Shown: piece after piece, positions 41,874 to 52,119 of the stretch
Layout: each line of letters starts with the position of its first letter
Position numbering within the stretch: position 1 is the first letter of the stretch
Assembly (NCBI GenBank): GCA_030425285.1
Contig: JAUIAY010000001.1
Location: forward strand, 1,270,658 to 1,334,657
DNA from: Bacteroidia bacterium
Lineage (GTDB): Bacteria > Bacteroidota > Bacteroidia > Flavobacteriales > Flavobacteriaceae
Direction: 5' to 3'
DNA: 64,000 nt
The notes under the pieces: generated by a model
Databases searched by the model: none
Told to the model about the DNA's origin: nothing
What the model saw: the letters and a program-made list of their open reading frames with translations, nothing else
Made by a program: the position numbers and the translations under genes

Positions 41874-42701
41874 ATGGAGGAGATGAGTACTAGGGAAATT
41901 TCAAAAATAATTTATGATAAAATCAATAGTCATAAGGCTATTTTGTCAAAAGCATATTATGAAACCAAAGACAAGATAGGCTATTTCTATATTGATGATG
42001 TGCTGCCTAAAGAGTTGGCTCAAAAATGCTTTGAGGTCTTTCCAGATAAATCAGACATGCGCCAATTAAAAAGTATACGAGAGTATAAGTATGTGTCTGC
42101 ACAAATGAATAAGCATCACAAATTGTTGGAACAGGTTATTTATGCGTTTCAAGACCCTGAAGTTGTAAAACTTATTGGTAATATTTGTAATATAGAATCG
42201 CTGTATGCTGATAATTCGCTTTATGCAGGCGGATTGTCTCTAATGGCAAAGGATAATTTTTTAAATCCGCATCTTGATAACTCGCATGATGCTGATAGAA
42301 ACCGTTGGCGTGTGCTTAATTTATTGTATTATGTGACGCCTGAATGGGAAAAAGAAGATGGTGGGCATTTGGAAGTTTGGCCCAATGGCCCGAAGGAAAA
42401 TCCAGTAATGATTGAGAGTAAATTTAACCGATTGATAGTTATGGCAACCCATGACACGTCATGGCATTCGGTCAATAAAGTTTTGGCAAACAACAATAGA
42501 TGCTGTATTTCCAATTATTATTTTAGTGATGAGCCACTAAAGGAAAATGATTCTTTTCATGTTACAAAATTCAGGGGAAGACCAGGTCAAACGTTTACAA
42601 ATATTATTTTGGATTTAGATGCCAATCTGCGGATGTTTGTAAGGAAACTTTTCAGAAAAGGGATTCGTAAAAATCCGCACGTTTACAAAAAAGATGAATG
42701 A
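41874..42701 (+). CDS. 2-oxoglutarate/Fe(II) oxygenase
   Basis: The 275-residue protein has the iron facial triad of this superfamily: His133 and Asp135 in NPHLDNSHD and His198 in TSWHSVNKV, with Arg209 about ten residues later to bind 2-oxoglutarate. It is probably soluble. Its place between glycosyltransferases and exported proteins suggests it hydroxylates or otherwise oxidises a sugar or lipid intermediate, but this is inference. The start may be ATG 41874 or ATG 41883. Confidence 0.87.
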   Translation: MEEMSTREISKIIYDKINSHKAILSKAYYETKDKIGYFYIDDVLPKELAQKCFEVFPDKSDMRQLKSIREYKYVSAQMNKHHKLLEQVIYAFQDPEVVKLIGNICNIESLYADNSLYAGGLSLMAKDNFLNPHLDNSHDADRNRWRVLNLLYYVTPEWEKEDGGHLEVWPNGPKENPVMIESKFNRLIVMATHDTSWHSVNKVLANNNRCCISNYYFSDEPLKENDSFHVTKFRGRPGQTFTNIILDLDANLRMFVRKLFRKGIRKNPHVYKKDE

Positions 42702-42753
42702 TGTTAGGTGCTTTTAATTATTGTCTTGGTATGGTAATTGTAAATTCGTAATC

Positions 42754-44349
42754 ATGAAATCAATTTTAGTAGTTTTTAGCTTTTTTCTATTGACGTTTCA
42801 AGTCCAGGCCCAAAAAGAATTTCATGTATTCCCAAAAGATCACTTGACCAACAAAGGTTCGGAAAATGGTGATGGTAGTTTGCAAAAGCCTTGGGATTTA
42901 GAAACGGCATTAAAACAGAAACCAGAAGTTGTAAATGGCGGTGATACCATTTGGTTGCATGGTGGCGTTTATTCCGGTAGGTTTAATAGTCTGCTACAAA
43001 GCACTGTAAAAGGTAAGAATATTATAGTGTCTTCTTACGATGGTGAATGGGCCATTTTAAATGGAAATGTTCCTGGGCCTGCTGTGGCCACATTAAGTAT
43101 AAGGGAAAAAAATGTGACCTATCAAAATTTTGAGATTTCACCAATTAACCTGATCATAAGGGATGAAAGTGTTGAAGGCTTTCGTCAATTTGGAGGAATT
43201 AGTCATAATGCAGGGTCTAACTGTAAGTTTATTAACCTTATAATACATGGTAACAATGGCCTCGGATTTGGTTCGTGGAATAAAACAGGAGGGACCATTA
43301 TTTCCAATTGTATTGTTTATGATAATGGTTACAAAGGAAATGAATATTCTGGATTGGGTGAAGGTTTTTATGTTCAAAATGATAGTGATTCTGAAACAAG
43401 AATTTTAAAAGATAATATCATTTTTAATAATTATTACAAAGGGATTGAAGTTTGGTCAGCAAATAAAAATGCCAATCGTGAATATGTCAAGAATATAAAA
43501 TTGGAAAACAATGTGATTTTTAACAGTGGACTGACTTCAGGACGAACTGTTGATAATATTATCGTGGCTTCCAATGATAGGAACGGGATTAATATAGCCA
43601 AAAATATTACTGTCCAGGATAATATTTTATACCATAACACCAATTATACTAAAAATGAAGTGAATGGAGATGCGCCTTCATTGACTATTGGCTTCTATCA
43701 TAAATCACCAGTTGAAAATGTTGTAGTTTCCAATAACATAATTTTAGGAAGAAACAATCCGTTAAGGCTGCTTTATGCCAAAACAATTTCGGTTAGCAAG
43801 AATATTATCTATGGTGGTTACATACATCTCATGTCTCTTGCGGCCAACAATCTTAAACAAGACAGTATGGATGAAAATATCTATTACACAAAAAATAAAA
43901 CACCTATAAGGGTAGATAAGGATAAAATTATCTTCAAGGATTGGCAATCTAACTTCAAGCAAGATACTAATAGCGAACATAAAAGCATTAAAGAGTTTGA
44001 CTTACCGTCTGTTTTGGATATCACAAAAAACAATTACAAACCTAACTCATACAGAGTGGTTCTTTTTAGTAAATATGAGTCACCAGTATCTGTTGACTTC
44101 TCTAACTATATTGACTCTAATAGCAATTTGGGTTATACTATTCGCGATGTTGAAAATTTAGATGCTGTTTTAATGTCTGGAAAGCTTGCCGATACATCTG
44201 TTATTGAAATCCCAATGAATTTAGAACGAACACCCAATAAAACACTTAACAATTTTGGGGTTTTTATAGTTGAATTCGAATCTCAAAAGACTAATGAAGA
44301 ACTTGAAAACGAGAGTTTTTTTAGCAGGTTGTTCAAATGGTTGTTCTAA
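42754..44349 (+). CDS. Exported right-handed beta-helix protein
   Basis: A 531-residue secreted protein with a signal peptide (MKSILVVFSFFLLTFQVQAQ) that begins at ATG 42754; an upstream in-frame ATG at 42721 would place 11 extra residues before the signal. The domain opens with GSLQKPWDLETALKQ and GGDTIWLHGGVYSG, the start typical of parallel beta-helix proteins. It then has many NNIIxxN repeat turns (~150-380) and a C-terminal beta domain. It may bind or cleave the locus polysaccharide, but lyase residues cannot be assigned. Confidence 0.83.
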   Translation: MKSILVVFSFFLLTFQVQAQKEFHVFPKDHLTNKGSENGDGSLQKPWDLETALKQKPEVVNGGDTIWLHGGVYSGRFNSLLQSTVKGKNIIVSSYDGEWAILNGNVPGPAVATLSIREKNVTYQNFEISPINLIIRDESVEGFRQFGGISHNAGSNCKFINLIIHGNNGLGFGSWNKTGGTIISNCIVYDNGYKGNEYSGLGEGFYVQNDSDSETRILKDNIIFNNYYKGIEVWSANKNANREYVKNIKLENNVIFNSGLTSGRTVDNIIVASNDRNGINIAKNITVQDNILYHNTNYTKNEVNGDAPSLTIGFYHKSPVENVVVSNNIILGRNNPLRLLYAKTISVSKNIIYGGYIHLMSLAANNLKQDSMDENIYYTKNKTPIRVDKDKIIFKDWQSNFKQDTNSEHKSIKEFDLPSVLDITKNNYKPNSYRVVLFSKYESPVSVDFSNYIDSNSNLGYTIRDVENLDAVLMSGKLADTSVIEIPMNLERTPNKTLNNFGVFIVEFESQKTNEELENESFFSRLFKWLF

Positions 44350-44412
44350 TCTATTTTTTTACAAGGTTTCATTATATTAGATTTGTGTAGAACATTTCAC
44401 CGAAACTAGGTA

Positions 44413-44868
44413 ATGAAATTTTATAAAAACTTTGTTGTTTTTTGGACTGTCACATATTTGGCTATTGCTTTTATAGGCAGATTTACAACCTATAACAAAG
44501 AATACTTTCCGTTTTTTAGATGGTCTTTGTATTCCAAAACCCCTAATCAAATGGAGTTTCCTTTCGTAATGGTTACTAAAATAGGTGACTCATTAATTGA
44601 ACCCACTAATATCTTAAATCTGAAGAAAATTCATCATGTTTCAGATATTGATATGAATTTGAATGTGGCAAATTTCTATCTAGCAGTTAGCAATGATTTT
44701 AATAAGGAAGAAATTGCTGAAACTAGGTTTTTGGAAATATTGCCTAAAGGGAGTGACTATAATTTGTTAGTGAAAGAATTGGATTTGAGCAAAGAAGATT
44801 ATATAAATTCTGAAAAAATCAGAAAGGTGTGCACGATAATAAACAATACCATTAAGGATTTTGACTGA
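44413..44868 (+). CDS. Membrane-anchored protein of unknown function
   Basis: The 151-residue protein has one N-terminal hydrophobic helix (about 6-24) and a mixed exported domain with FPFFRWSLYSKTPNQMEFPF. I do not recognise the family. The next gene, a multi-helix membrane protein, starts with TTG inside its last codons (8-base overlap). The two are surely translated together and may form a complex, as small soluble subunits beside HTTM-like membrane proteins often do. Confidence 0.65.
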   Translation: MKFYKNFVVFWTVTYLAIAFIGRFTTYNKEYFPFFRWSLYSKTPNQMEFPFVMVTKIGDSLIEPTNILNLKKIHHVSDIDMNLNVANFYLAVSNDFNKEEIAETRFLEILPKGSDYNLLVKELDLSKEDYINSEKIRKVCTIINNTIKDFD

Positions 44869-45796
44869 ATATATAAAAGACCATTACTTTTGGAAGTATG
44901 CTATAGGTAAGTTTTCAATATTCAACAAACCTATTGATGAATTGTATGAAGGCGTAAAAACTGTCATAAGGTTTTCCTATGTGTTTTTTTTGCTCTTGGT
45001 CTTTTTAAGTGCTTATCATATTCAGGAGTTGGAAGCAGCCGAAAGAATAAACCCATTATGGCCTATGGTTGTATTTCAAGGTGTTTCTTCGGTTTATCTT
45101 GCCTTGTATTTTAAGATTAGTTTACTACTGTCTTTTGTGTTGTTATGTTTTAAAAACAACAACTTATTTTTAAAGGTTTTTGCGTTTCTCAACTTCTTTT
45201 TATTTGTAGCCTTTACGAACTCTTTTGGAAAAATAAACCATGGATTGTATCTCCCGCTAATGTTCTTGTTCTGTAACATGTTTATGCCAAATTCTAAGAA
45301 GCCCCACTATAAAGAAAAAACCATTTTAATGTTCGTGTCCATGCAGTTTTTTCTATTGCTAACATATTCATTAACTGGTTTTTGGAAGTTGTTTTGGGGA
45401 ATTGTAGAATGTGTTAACGGACAGGTGAGTTTGTTTTCACCATTGTCATTACGAAATATCATTATTTTACAAAATCAGTTGATTGAGCCCACTTTAGTAG
45501 GAGCTTGGTTGATTGACAATTATTTTATAGGCTGGATTTTGTATTTGGGAGCCGTTTATATCGAGATTTTTTCAATTGTAGTGCTTTTTAGGGCTAACCT
45601 CCACAAAATTTGGGGTGCTTTACTGTTGTTACTGCATGCTGGTATAGCATTGGCTTTAGATGTATCCATGTATGGCGCCATAATGTGTATAGGATTACTT
45701 TTGATTATGTCTCCTTTTAATGTAGGCTCCAGTTCCAAAGACACATTTTTGTCTTTACCAGTTGTCAAGACCCTTTATAGAATAAACAAACGATAA
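44861..45796 (+). CDS. Polytopic membrane protein (HTTM-like)
   Basis: A 311-residue protein with about seven membrane helices, an N-terminal cytoplasmic segment containing FWKYAIGKFSIFNKPID, and central LTYSLTGFWKLFWG. The arrangement resembles HTTM/vitamin K carboxylase-like membrane domains, but I see no catalytic residues that settle it. It starts with TTG overlapping the upstream gene and precedes the MBOAT gene by 14 bases, so it belongs to the surface-glycan locus. Function unknown. Confidence 0.68.
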   Translation: MTEYIKDHYFWKYAIGKFSIFNKPIDELYEGVKTVIRFSYVFFLLLVFLSAYHIQELEAAERINPLWPMVVFQGVSSVYLALYFKISLLLSFVLLCFKNNNLFLKVFAFLNFFLFVAFTNSFGKINHGLYLPLMFLFCNMFMPNSKKPHYKEKTILMFVSMQFFLLLTYSLTGFWKLFWGIVECVNGQVSLFSPLSLRNIIILQNQLIEPTLVGAWLIDNYFIGWILYLGAVYIEIFSIVVLFRANLHKIWGALLLLLHAGIALALDVSMYGAIMCIGLLLIMSPFNVGSSSKDTFLSLPVVKTLYRINKR

Positions 45797-45810
45797 AATC
45801 TAAATAGAGT

Positions 45811-47241
45811 ATGCTTTTCAACACAATAGATTTTGCCATTTTTATGCCTATTGTCTTTTTGTTGTATTGGTTTGTTTTCAATAAAAGCTTACGTGTCCAA
45901 AATCTATTTTTAATATTTGCGAGCTATTTTTTTTATGCCTGTTGGGATTGGCGATTTTTATCCCTTATTTTAATAAGTTCTACTGTTGATTTCATTGTTG
46001 GAAAGCAACTCTTAAAAGATAAGAAACAGCAAAATCGTAAATATTTGTTGATTACCAGTTTGATTGTTAATTTGGGGATTTTAGGCTTTTTTAAGTATTA
46101 CAATTTCTTTTTAGACAGTTTTCAGGAAGTATTTAAGCTTTTTGGTAGTGACTTTCAGGCAAGCACTTTGAAAATATTATTGCCAGTTGGTATCAGCTTC
46201 TATACATTTCAAACGTTGAGCTATACTATTGATGTGTACCGAAATAAAATTTTACCTACTGGCAATCCGGTTTCATTTTTTGCATTTGTGAGCTTTTTTC
46301 CGCAATTGGTTGCTGGTCCAATAGAACGGGCAGGAAATCTATTACCACAATTTGAAAAAAATAGAACGTTAGATTATGCCAATGGTGTAAATGGTCTTCG
46401 ATTGATTTTATTGGGACTCTTTAAAAAAATGGTCATCGCCGATAATTGTGCCAAGGCTGTAAACGAATTGTTTCAATACTATCCGGAACAGAGTGGGAGT
46501 ACCCTGTTTTTTGGTGCCTTCTTTTTTGCCTTTCAGATTTATGGTGACTTTTCAGGGTATACAGATATTGCGATAGGTTGCTCTAAACTTTTAGGTTTCG
46601 AGTTGATGCCCAATTTTAAAACGCCATATTTATCTAGAAATTTAGGGGAATTCTGGAGACGTTGGCACATTTCATTGTCTACGTGGTTTCGGGATTATGT
46701 GTACATCCCTTTGGGAGGTAGTCGGGTTTCCAAACTAAAAATAGTTCGGAATATATTCGTGGTCTTTTTGTTGAGCGGATTGTGGCATGGTGCCAATTGG
46801 ACTTTTGTTATTTGGGGATTTATTCATGCCTTGTGTTTTTTACCACTAATATTGTTGGGTTGGAATTCTGAATACAAAGATATTCCCGATGAAAACAGGG
46901 TGTTACCTTCTTTTCAAACATTTTTTCAGATTCTAATAACATTTTTAATAGTCATGTTTGCTTGGGTGTTTTTTAGAGCAGAAAACTTGTCGCATGCCTT
47001 ACAGTATTTGAACGGTATATTCGACAGTTCATTGTTTACGATGCCACAGGTTTCAAGAGGATTAATCCTGTTGTTGTTTGGCTTTATGATTTTGGAATGG
47101 TTGCAACGTAGACGAGAGCATTTACTGGATATTGATTTTATAGGTTCGCGAGTTGTGAGGATTACTATTTATTATATAATTGCTTTCAGTATTTTTTATT
47201 TTGCGGGTAATACAGAACCGTTTATTTATTTTCAATTTTAA
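45811..47241 (+). CDS. MBOAT family O-acyltransferase (AlgI-like)
   Basis: A 476-residue polytopic enzyme that would move acyl groups, probably acetyl, across the inner membrane to exported glycan. The AlgI-type signatures are FQIYGDFSGYTDIAIG (~241-256), FWRRWHISLSTWFRDY with His286, and SGLWHGANWTFVIWG with the catalytic His326. It is directly followed by an SGNH-type partner with a one-base overlap (stop and start), the usual pairing for polysaccharide O-acetylation (as in alginate or DltB/PatA systems). Confidence 0.93.
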   Translation: MLFNTIDFAIFMPIVFLLYWFVFNKSLRVQNLFLIFASYFFYACWDWRFLSLILISSTVDFIVGKQLLKDKKQQNRKYLLITSLIVNLGILGFFKYYNFFLDSFQEVFKLFGSDFQASTLKILLPVGISFYTFQTLSYTIDVYRNKILPTGNPVSFFAFVSFFPQLVAGPIERAGNLLPQFEKNRTLDYANGVNGLRLILLGLFKKMVIADNCAKAVNELFQYYPEQSGSTLFFGAFFFAFQIYGDFSGYTDIAIGCSKLLGFELMPNFKTPYLSRNLGEFWRRWHISLSTWFRDYVYIPLGGSRVSKLKIVRNIFVVFLLSGLWHGANWTFVIWGFIHALCFLPLILLGWNSEYKDIPDENRVLPSFQTFFQILITFLIVMFAWVFFRAENLSHALQYLNGIFDSSLFTMPQVSRGLILLLFGFMILEWLQRRREHLLDIDFIGSRVVRITIYYIIAFSIFYFAGNTEPFIYFQF

Positions 47242-48161
47242 TGAAAAAGCTTCTAAAATATATTGGTTTATTTCTGTTGCCAATCCTGGCGCTAGTAATA
47301 ACCATTGACATATTTTACAGAATGGTTCCAACAAACTATAGCTTTAAACATCAAAAAATGTTGAAAGAAGGCCGTTCTGTTGAAGTTTTAATTTTTGGCG
47401 ACTCACATGCTATGTATGGAATTAACCCGAGTTACTTGGATAAACATGCTTTTAATTTAGCCAATTTGAGCCAAACCATTTATTTTGATGAATTATTGTT
47501 TGAAAAGTATATTGATCAACTGACTAACTTGAAATATGTCATTATTCCCATGGAATATACTACTATGAGTCAAGCTGATAATACCCAAGAAGATGTTTGG
47601 AGAAAGTATTTTTATGAAGAGCAAATGGATTTAGATGTTCCGCTGATTAGTTGGAACGACCCCAAAAAGTACAGCTTGGCCTTGTCCCAAAAATTGGTTA
47701 GAACAGTTAAGGCTTTGAATATTTTTAGGCAAACCAATACCTTGGTGAACTGCGATAAAAATGGTTGGGGTTTAGGCTATAATTCCCCCATAGATTCACG
47801 GGAAATAGATAGGTTGGCCAATATTATTTCCCGAAAACATGACGATGGCAAAACGGATATTTCCCAAAACCTTGAGCGAATTGAATCGATGATTGCCATC
47901 TGTAAATCAAAAAACATTCAAGTTCTTTTGGTCAATCTGCCAGTTACGCAACAGTACTATAAATTATTAAAACAGGACGAGGTTTCAGAAATATTAAATA
48001 AATCTGAAGAATTAGCTGTTGCAAATGAACATGTAAAGAGTTTAAATTTGGTTCAAGATGTAAGGTTTCATCTAGAAGATTTTCAAGATGCTGACCATTT
48101 AAATAAGTTTGGTGCCAAAAAATGCACACTAATCATCAATCAATTCATTACTGATTTTTAG
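47241..48161 (+). CDS. Membrane-anchored SGNH hydrolase-like acetyltransferase partner
   Basis: The 306-residue protein has an N-terminal membrane anchor (about 6-24) and an exported SGNH-fold domain: block I GDSHAMYG with nucleophile Ser55, and the late catalytic pair D283-A-D-H286 in QDADHLNKFG. AlgJ/AlgX- and PatB-like proteins of this kind take the acyl group from the MBOAT protein and place it on the polysaccharide in the periplasm. The ATG overlaps the MBOAT stop by one base. The 3' end overlaps ftsE by 4 bases. Confidence 0.88.
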   Translation: MKKLLKYIGLFLLPILALVITIDIFYRMVPTNYSFKHQKMLKEGRSVEVLIFGDSHAMYGINPSYLDKHAFNLANLSQTIYFDELLFEKYIDQLTNLKYVIIPMEYTTMSQADNTQEDVWRKYFYEEQMDLDVPLISWNDPKKYSLALSQKLVRTVKALNIFRQTNTLVNCDKNGWGLGYNSPIDSREIDRLANIISRKHDDGKTDISQNLERIESMIAICKSKNIQVLLVNLPVTQQYYKLLKQDEVSEILNKSEELAVANEHVKSLNLVQDVRFHLEDFQDADHLNKFGAKKCTLIINQFITDF

Positions 48162-48838
48162 CTCTTCTTCTGAACGACTTCGTAAACCTGATTGTCATCA
48201 CATTTCAGAGTTTTGCTAGGGTATTTTAAAAGCAGGGCATAATCGTGGGTAGCCATTAAAATCGTATTGCCATTTTTATTGATATCTTGAAGTACTTCCA
48301 TAACTTCAACACTAGTCTGCGGATCTAAATTTCCAGTAGGTTCATCGGCAAGAATCAATTCGGGATTATTCAATAAGGCTCTAGCAATAGCGACACGCTG
48401 TTGCTCTCCGCCTGAAAGTTCGTGAGGATATTTAAATCCTTTGGTTTTCATACCAACTTTGTCCAAAACTTCTTCGATTCTGGTATTCATTTCTTTTTTG
48501 TCTTTCCACCCTGTAGCTTTTAAAACAAAAGATAGATTGTCATTCACAGTTCTATCGGTTAAAAGCTTGAAGTCTTGAAAAACAACACCTAATTTTCTTC
48601 TCAAAAAAGGAATGTCCTTTTCCTTGAGTTTTCTCAAATCAAAGTCGACAATGCTACCTTCACCTTTGGTCAAAGGTAAATCACCATAGAGTGTTTTCAT
48701 AAAACTACTTTTTCCGGTGCCAGTTTTTCCTATGAGATATACAAAATCACCTTTGTTTATTTCAACATTAATATCAGATAATACTAAACTATCACCTTGA
48801 AAAATAGAAGCGTCTTTAAGATAAAGTACTTGCTGCAT
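48158..48838 (-). CDS. ftsE: Cell division ATP-binding protein FtsE
   Basis: An ABC ATPase of 226 residues with Walker [10 protein letters not shown] (37-45), signature LSGGEQQ (141-147), Walker B ILADEP (162-167) and the switch His in MATHDY. The [12 protein letters not shown]-loop and overall pattern match FtsE, which works with FtsX to activate peptidoglycan hydrolases at the septum. No ftsX is adjacent on this strand; the FtsX-fold permease at 61529 is of the LolE-like type and unlikely to be its partner. It is a single-gene unit. Confidence 0.9.
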   Translation of the reverse strand: MQQVLYLKDASIFQGDSLVLSDINVEINKGDFVYLIGKTGTGKSSFMKTLYGDLPLTKGEGSIVDFDLRKLKEKDIPFLRRKLGVVFQDFKLLTDRTVNDNLSFVLKATGWKDKKEMNTRIEEVLDKVGMKTKGFKYPHELSGGEQQRVAIARALLNNPELILADEPTGNLDPQTSVEVMEVLQDINKNGNTILMATHDYALLLKYPSKTLKCDDNQVYEVVQKKS

Positions 48839-49008
48839 ATTTATGAATTAGAATTTTTAAATGAAAATAAATTAGATATCACAAAGTAAACAATTAATGC
48901 GAAATAGGGAAAACAGAATTAGTTAATTGTTTTATGGATTTTTTTAAGAATTTATAACTCTGTTTATAATTATAAGTTAATTCCATCGTTATAAAATACA
49001 TATTGATT

Positions 49009-49016
49009 TATCTTTG
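49009..49016 (+). promoter_or_regulatory. -7 box for the TPR/outer-membrane pair
   Basis: TATCTTTG matches TAnnTTTG, 24 bases before the ATG at 49041. The 202-base gap 48839-49040 is otherwise AT-rich with no other clear signal. Confidence 0.5.
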
Positions 49017-49040
49017 ATTTTGAATTAAAAACAAGCATTC

Positions 49041-52000
49041 ATGTTTAGAAGAATAGCATTATTTTTTATACTGGTTTTTGGAATAGGTCAACTGGCTTTT
49101 GCTCAACAAACCGAGGCTTATACTAATGATTTAGTTGAGTATCAAAAAGCACTTTCTCTCTATAATAACAGTCAATATTTAGCATCTCAATCATTGTTTC
49201 GAAATATTAAAAAAGATGCTGAAACAGATGCCTTAAAATCTGATTGTGATTATTACATAGCTAATTGTGCTGTGAGGCTCAACCAACAAAATGCCGATAA
49301 ACTGGTAGAGGATTTTGTTGAAAATTACCCAACAAGCACCAAGCGAAACACAGCTTTTTTAGATGTAGCTGACTATTATTTTGTTAATGGTAAATATGCT
49401 CACGCAAAAAAATGGTATGATAAAGTTGATGAGAGTTCTTTGGCTAGGAGTGAACGCGATAAATTCAGTTTTAATAATGGGTATGTAGCTTTTACAACAG
49501 GCGATTACAAAACCGCTAAAAAACACTTGTCTCGATTGGAAACATCTCAAAAGTATGGTTCTCAAGCAAAATATTATATGGGATTTATGGCCTATCAGGA
49601 TGATGATTATAATCAAGCTAATGAATATTTTGATCAGGTAAGTGATCAGGAAAAATACAAGGAGAAGCTGTCTTACTATCAAGCAGATTTAAACTTTAAA
49701 CTTGGTAAGTTTGAAGAAGCTATTAAGTTGGCTCAAGAGCGCTTGCCTGATAGTGACCCAAATGAAGTTTCCGAACTCAATAAAATTATAGGCGAAAGCT
49801 ATTTTAATCTAGAAAAATATGCCGAAGCCATTCCTTATTTGAAAGAATTTAAAGGCAGACGCGGAAAGTGGAATAATACGGATTACTACCAATTGGGTTA
49901 TGCCTATTACAAGCAAGGGAACTATGAAGAGGCTATTTCAGAATTCAATAAAATAGTTGATGGCAATAATGGTGTGGCTCAAAATGCTTATTACCATTTG
50001 GGTGAAAGTTATGTGCATCTTGACAAGAAGCAAGAAGCGTTAAACGCTTTTAGGAATGCGTCCCAAATGGATTTTGATTTGAAAATTCAGGAAGATGCTT
50101 GGTTAAACTATGCCAAAATAAGTTATGAGATAGGAAACCCATATCAATCAGTTCCACAGGTATTGACCTCTTATTTAGATAAGTATCCGGATACGGCTTA
50201 CAAGGAAGAAATTGAAACACTGTTGATAGATTCCTATATCACTTCAAAAAACTATAAAGAGGCCTTGACATTGTTAGAAGGGAAACGCAGTTTTGAAAAT
50301 AAGGTGGCTTATCAAAAAGTAGCATTTTACAGAGGACTGGAGTTATACAACGAAGGAAATTATCAGGAAGCTAGAAACTTGTTTGATAAATCTATTAAAG
50401 AACCCAGAGACGATACGTATACGGCTCGGGCGACTTTTTGGAAGGCTGAAGCGGATTATAATTTAACTAATTATGAAGATGCCTTGATTGGGTTTAAACA
50501 ATTTAAGCAACAAGCCAACTCATCTGAAACACCTGAATATACTAACATCGATTACAATCTGGCTTATACCTATTTTAAACAAAAGAATTACACTAAATCG
50601 GGTGAACATTTTAATGCTTTTATTAGTCATGTCAAAGAGGATAACATTCGTTTAAATGATGCCTATTTAAGACTTGGGGATGCTCATTTTGTGTCTACAG
50701 AATATAATGAGGCTATTCAGGCTTATGATCAAGCGGTAAAATTAAACAAGGTTGATACCGACTATGCCTTTTTTCAAAAAACCTTGAGTCAAGGCTACGC
50801 TGGAAATACAAACCAAAAAATTTCAGGATTAGAGTCCTTTATTGAGAGATTCCCTAAATCTACATTGCGAGATGATGCCATGTACGAGTTGGGTAATTCT
50901 TATGTTAAGAAAGGTGAGTCCGATAAGGCTATTAAAATGTATGACCGATTGAATTCGGAATATCGTATGAGTGTTTTAACACCTAAAGCGCAATTACGCC
51001 AAGGTCTGATTCATTATAACGCCAGAGAAAATAAACGCGCATTGACCAAGTTCAAAGCTGTGGCAACTAATTATCCCAGTACACCAGAAGCTAATCAGGC
51101 AGTTTCTACAGCACGATTGATTTATATTGATTTGGGTCGTGTGAATGAATATGCGTCTTGGGTAAAAACATTGGATTATATTGATGTGACTGATGCCGAT
51201 TTAGATAATACAACCTTTGAATCTGCTGAAAAAAAATATATTGAAAACAAAACCGATGATGCCATTCGTCAATTTAATGGCTATTTGAATGAATTCCCTC
51301 GAGGTATTCATGCGTTACAAGCGCACTTTTATTTGGCGCAATTGTATTTCAAAAAAGACTTAAAATCGAATGCAGCACCTCATTATAAAGCTGTTGTTGA
51401 TGCCACTCAAAATGAGTTCACAGAAGAAGCGCTTTCGAGACTGTCACAGATTTATTTGGAAAACAAAAATTGGAATGAAGCCATTCCGATTCTAAAACGA
51501 TTGGAAGTTGAAGCTAGTTTTCCACAGAATGTCATTTTTGCCCAATCTAATTTGATGAAAGCTAATTACCAATTGGAAAAATATGATCAAGCTATTTCAT
51601 ATGCAGAAAAAGTCTTGTCAAATGCTAGTATTGATAATAAGATCAAGAGTGATGCCCACGTGATCATAGCTAGGTCGTCAATTAAAAAGGGTAATGAAGA
51701 ACGTGCTAAAATCGCTTATACAGAAGTAGAAAAAACAGCAACTGGTGAAACGGCTGCCGAGGCTTTGTATTACAATGCCTATTTCAAATACCAATCTGGA
51801 AGTTATGAAGCTTCTAATACAACAGTTCAAAGATTGGCTAAAGATTTTTCAGGTTATAAATATTATTCAGCTAAAGGGTTGATTATCATGGCTAAAAACT
51901 TTTATGCTCTAGAAGATGCTTTTCAAGCAACTTATATTTTGGAAAGCGTTATTGAGAATTTTCCTGAATTTGATGATGTTGTAGAAGAGGCCCAAACTGA

Positions 52001-52061
52001 ATTAAATAACATAAAAGCAGAACAAGCTAAAACCAACGCATCCGTTCAAAGTGAAGATTAA
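49041..52061 (+). CDS. Large exported TPR protein
   Basis: The 1006-residue protein has a signal peptide (MFRRIALFFILVFGIGQLAFAQ) followed by tandem tetratricopeptide repeats over nearly the whole length. Examples are YYQLGYAYYKQGNYEEAISE, LNDAYLRLGDAHFVSTEYNE and AMYELGNSYVKKGESDKAIK. It should sit in the periplasm as a protein-binding scaffold. The next gene, an outer-membrane barrel, follows closely and is probably its partner. A role in outer-membrane assembly or gliding-type export is possible but not shown. Confidence 0.87.
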   Translation: MFRRIALFFILVFGIGQLAFAQQTEAYTNDLVEYQKALSLYNNSQYLASQSLFRNIKKDAETDALKSDCDYYIANCAVRLNQQNADKLVEDFVENYPTSTKRNTAFLDVADYYFVNGKYAHAKKWYDKVDESSLARSERDKFSFNNGYVAFTTGDYKTAKKHLSRLETSQKYGSQAKYYMGFMAYQDDDYNQANEYFDQVSDQEKYKEKLSYYQADLNFKLGKFEEAIKLAQERLPDSDPNEVSELNKIIGESYFNLEKYAEAIPYLKEFKGRRGKWNNTDYYQLGYAYYKQGNYEEAISEFNKIVDGNNGVAQNAYYHLGESYVHLDKKQEALNAFRNASQMDFDLKIQEDAWLNYAKISYEIGNPYQSVPQVLTSYLDKYPDTAYKEEIETLLIDSYITSKNYKEALTLLEGKRSFENKVAYQKVAFYRGLELYNEGNYQEARNLFDKSIKEPRDDTYTARATFWKAEADYNLTNYEDALIGFKQFKQQANSSETPEYTNIDYNLAYTYFKQKNYTKSGEHFNAFISHVKEDNIRLNDAYLRLGDAHFVSTEYNEAIQAYDQAVKLNKVDTDYAFFQKTLSQGYAGNTNQKISGLESFIERFPKSTLRDDAMYELGNSYVKKGESDKAIKMYDRLNSEYRMSVLTPKAQLRQGLIHYNARENKRALTKFKAVATNYPSTPEANQAVSTARLIYIDLGRVNEYASWVKTLDYIDVTDADLDNTTFESAEKKYIENKTDDAIRQFNGYLNEFPRGIHALQAHFYLAQLYFKKDLKSNAAPHYKAVVDATQNEFTEEALSRLSQIYLENKNWNEAIPILKRLEVEASFPQNVIFAQSNLMKANYQLEKYDQAISYAEKVLSNASIDNKIKSDAHVIIARSSIKKGNEERAKIAYTEVEKTATGETAAEALYYNAYFKYQSGSYEASNTTVQRLAKDFSGYKYYSAKGLIIMAKNFYALEDAFQATYILESVIENFPEFDDVVEEAQTELNNIKAEQAKTNASVQSED

Positions 52062-52119
52062 ATCAAACAATTTGGAACAGGGAAAAATCACAAAAAGACA
52101 TCAAACAAAAAACAAATCT

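Noticed and set aside
48158..48838. FtsE gene considered as LolD, partner of the permease at 61529
   Set aside because: Sequence pattern ([11 protein letters not shown], length 226) suits FtsE, and the two genes are 13 kb apart on opposite strands, so the link is not supported.
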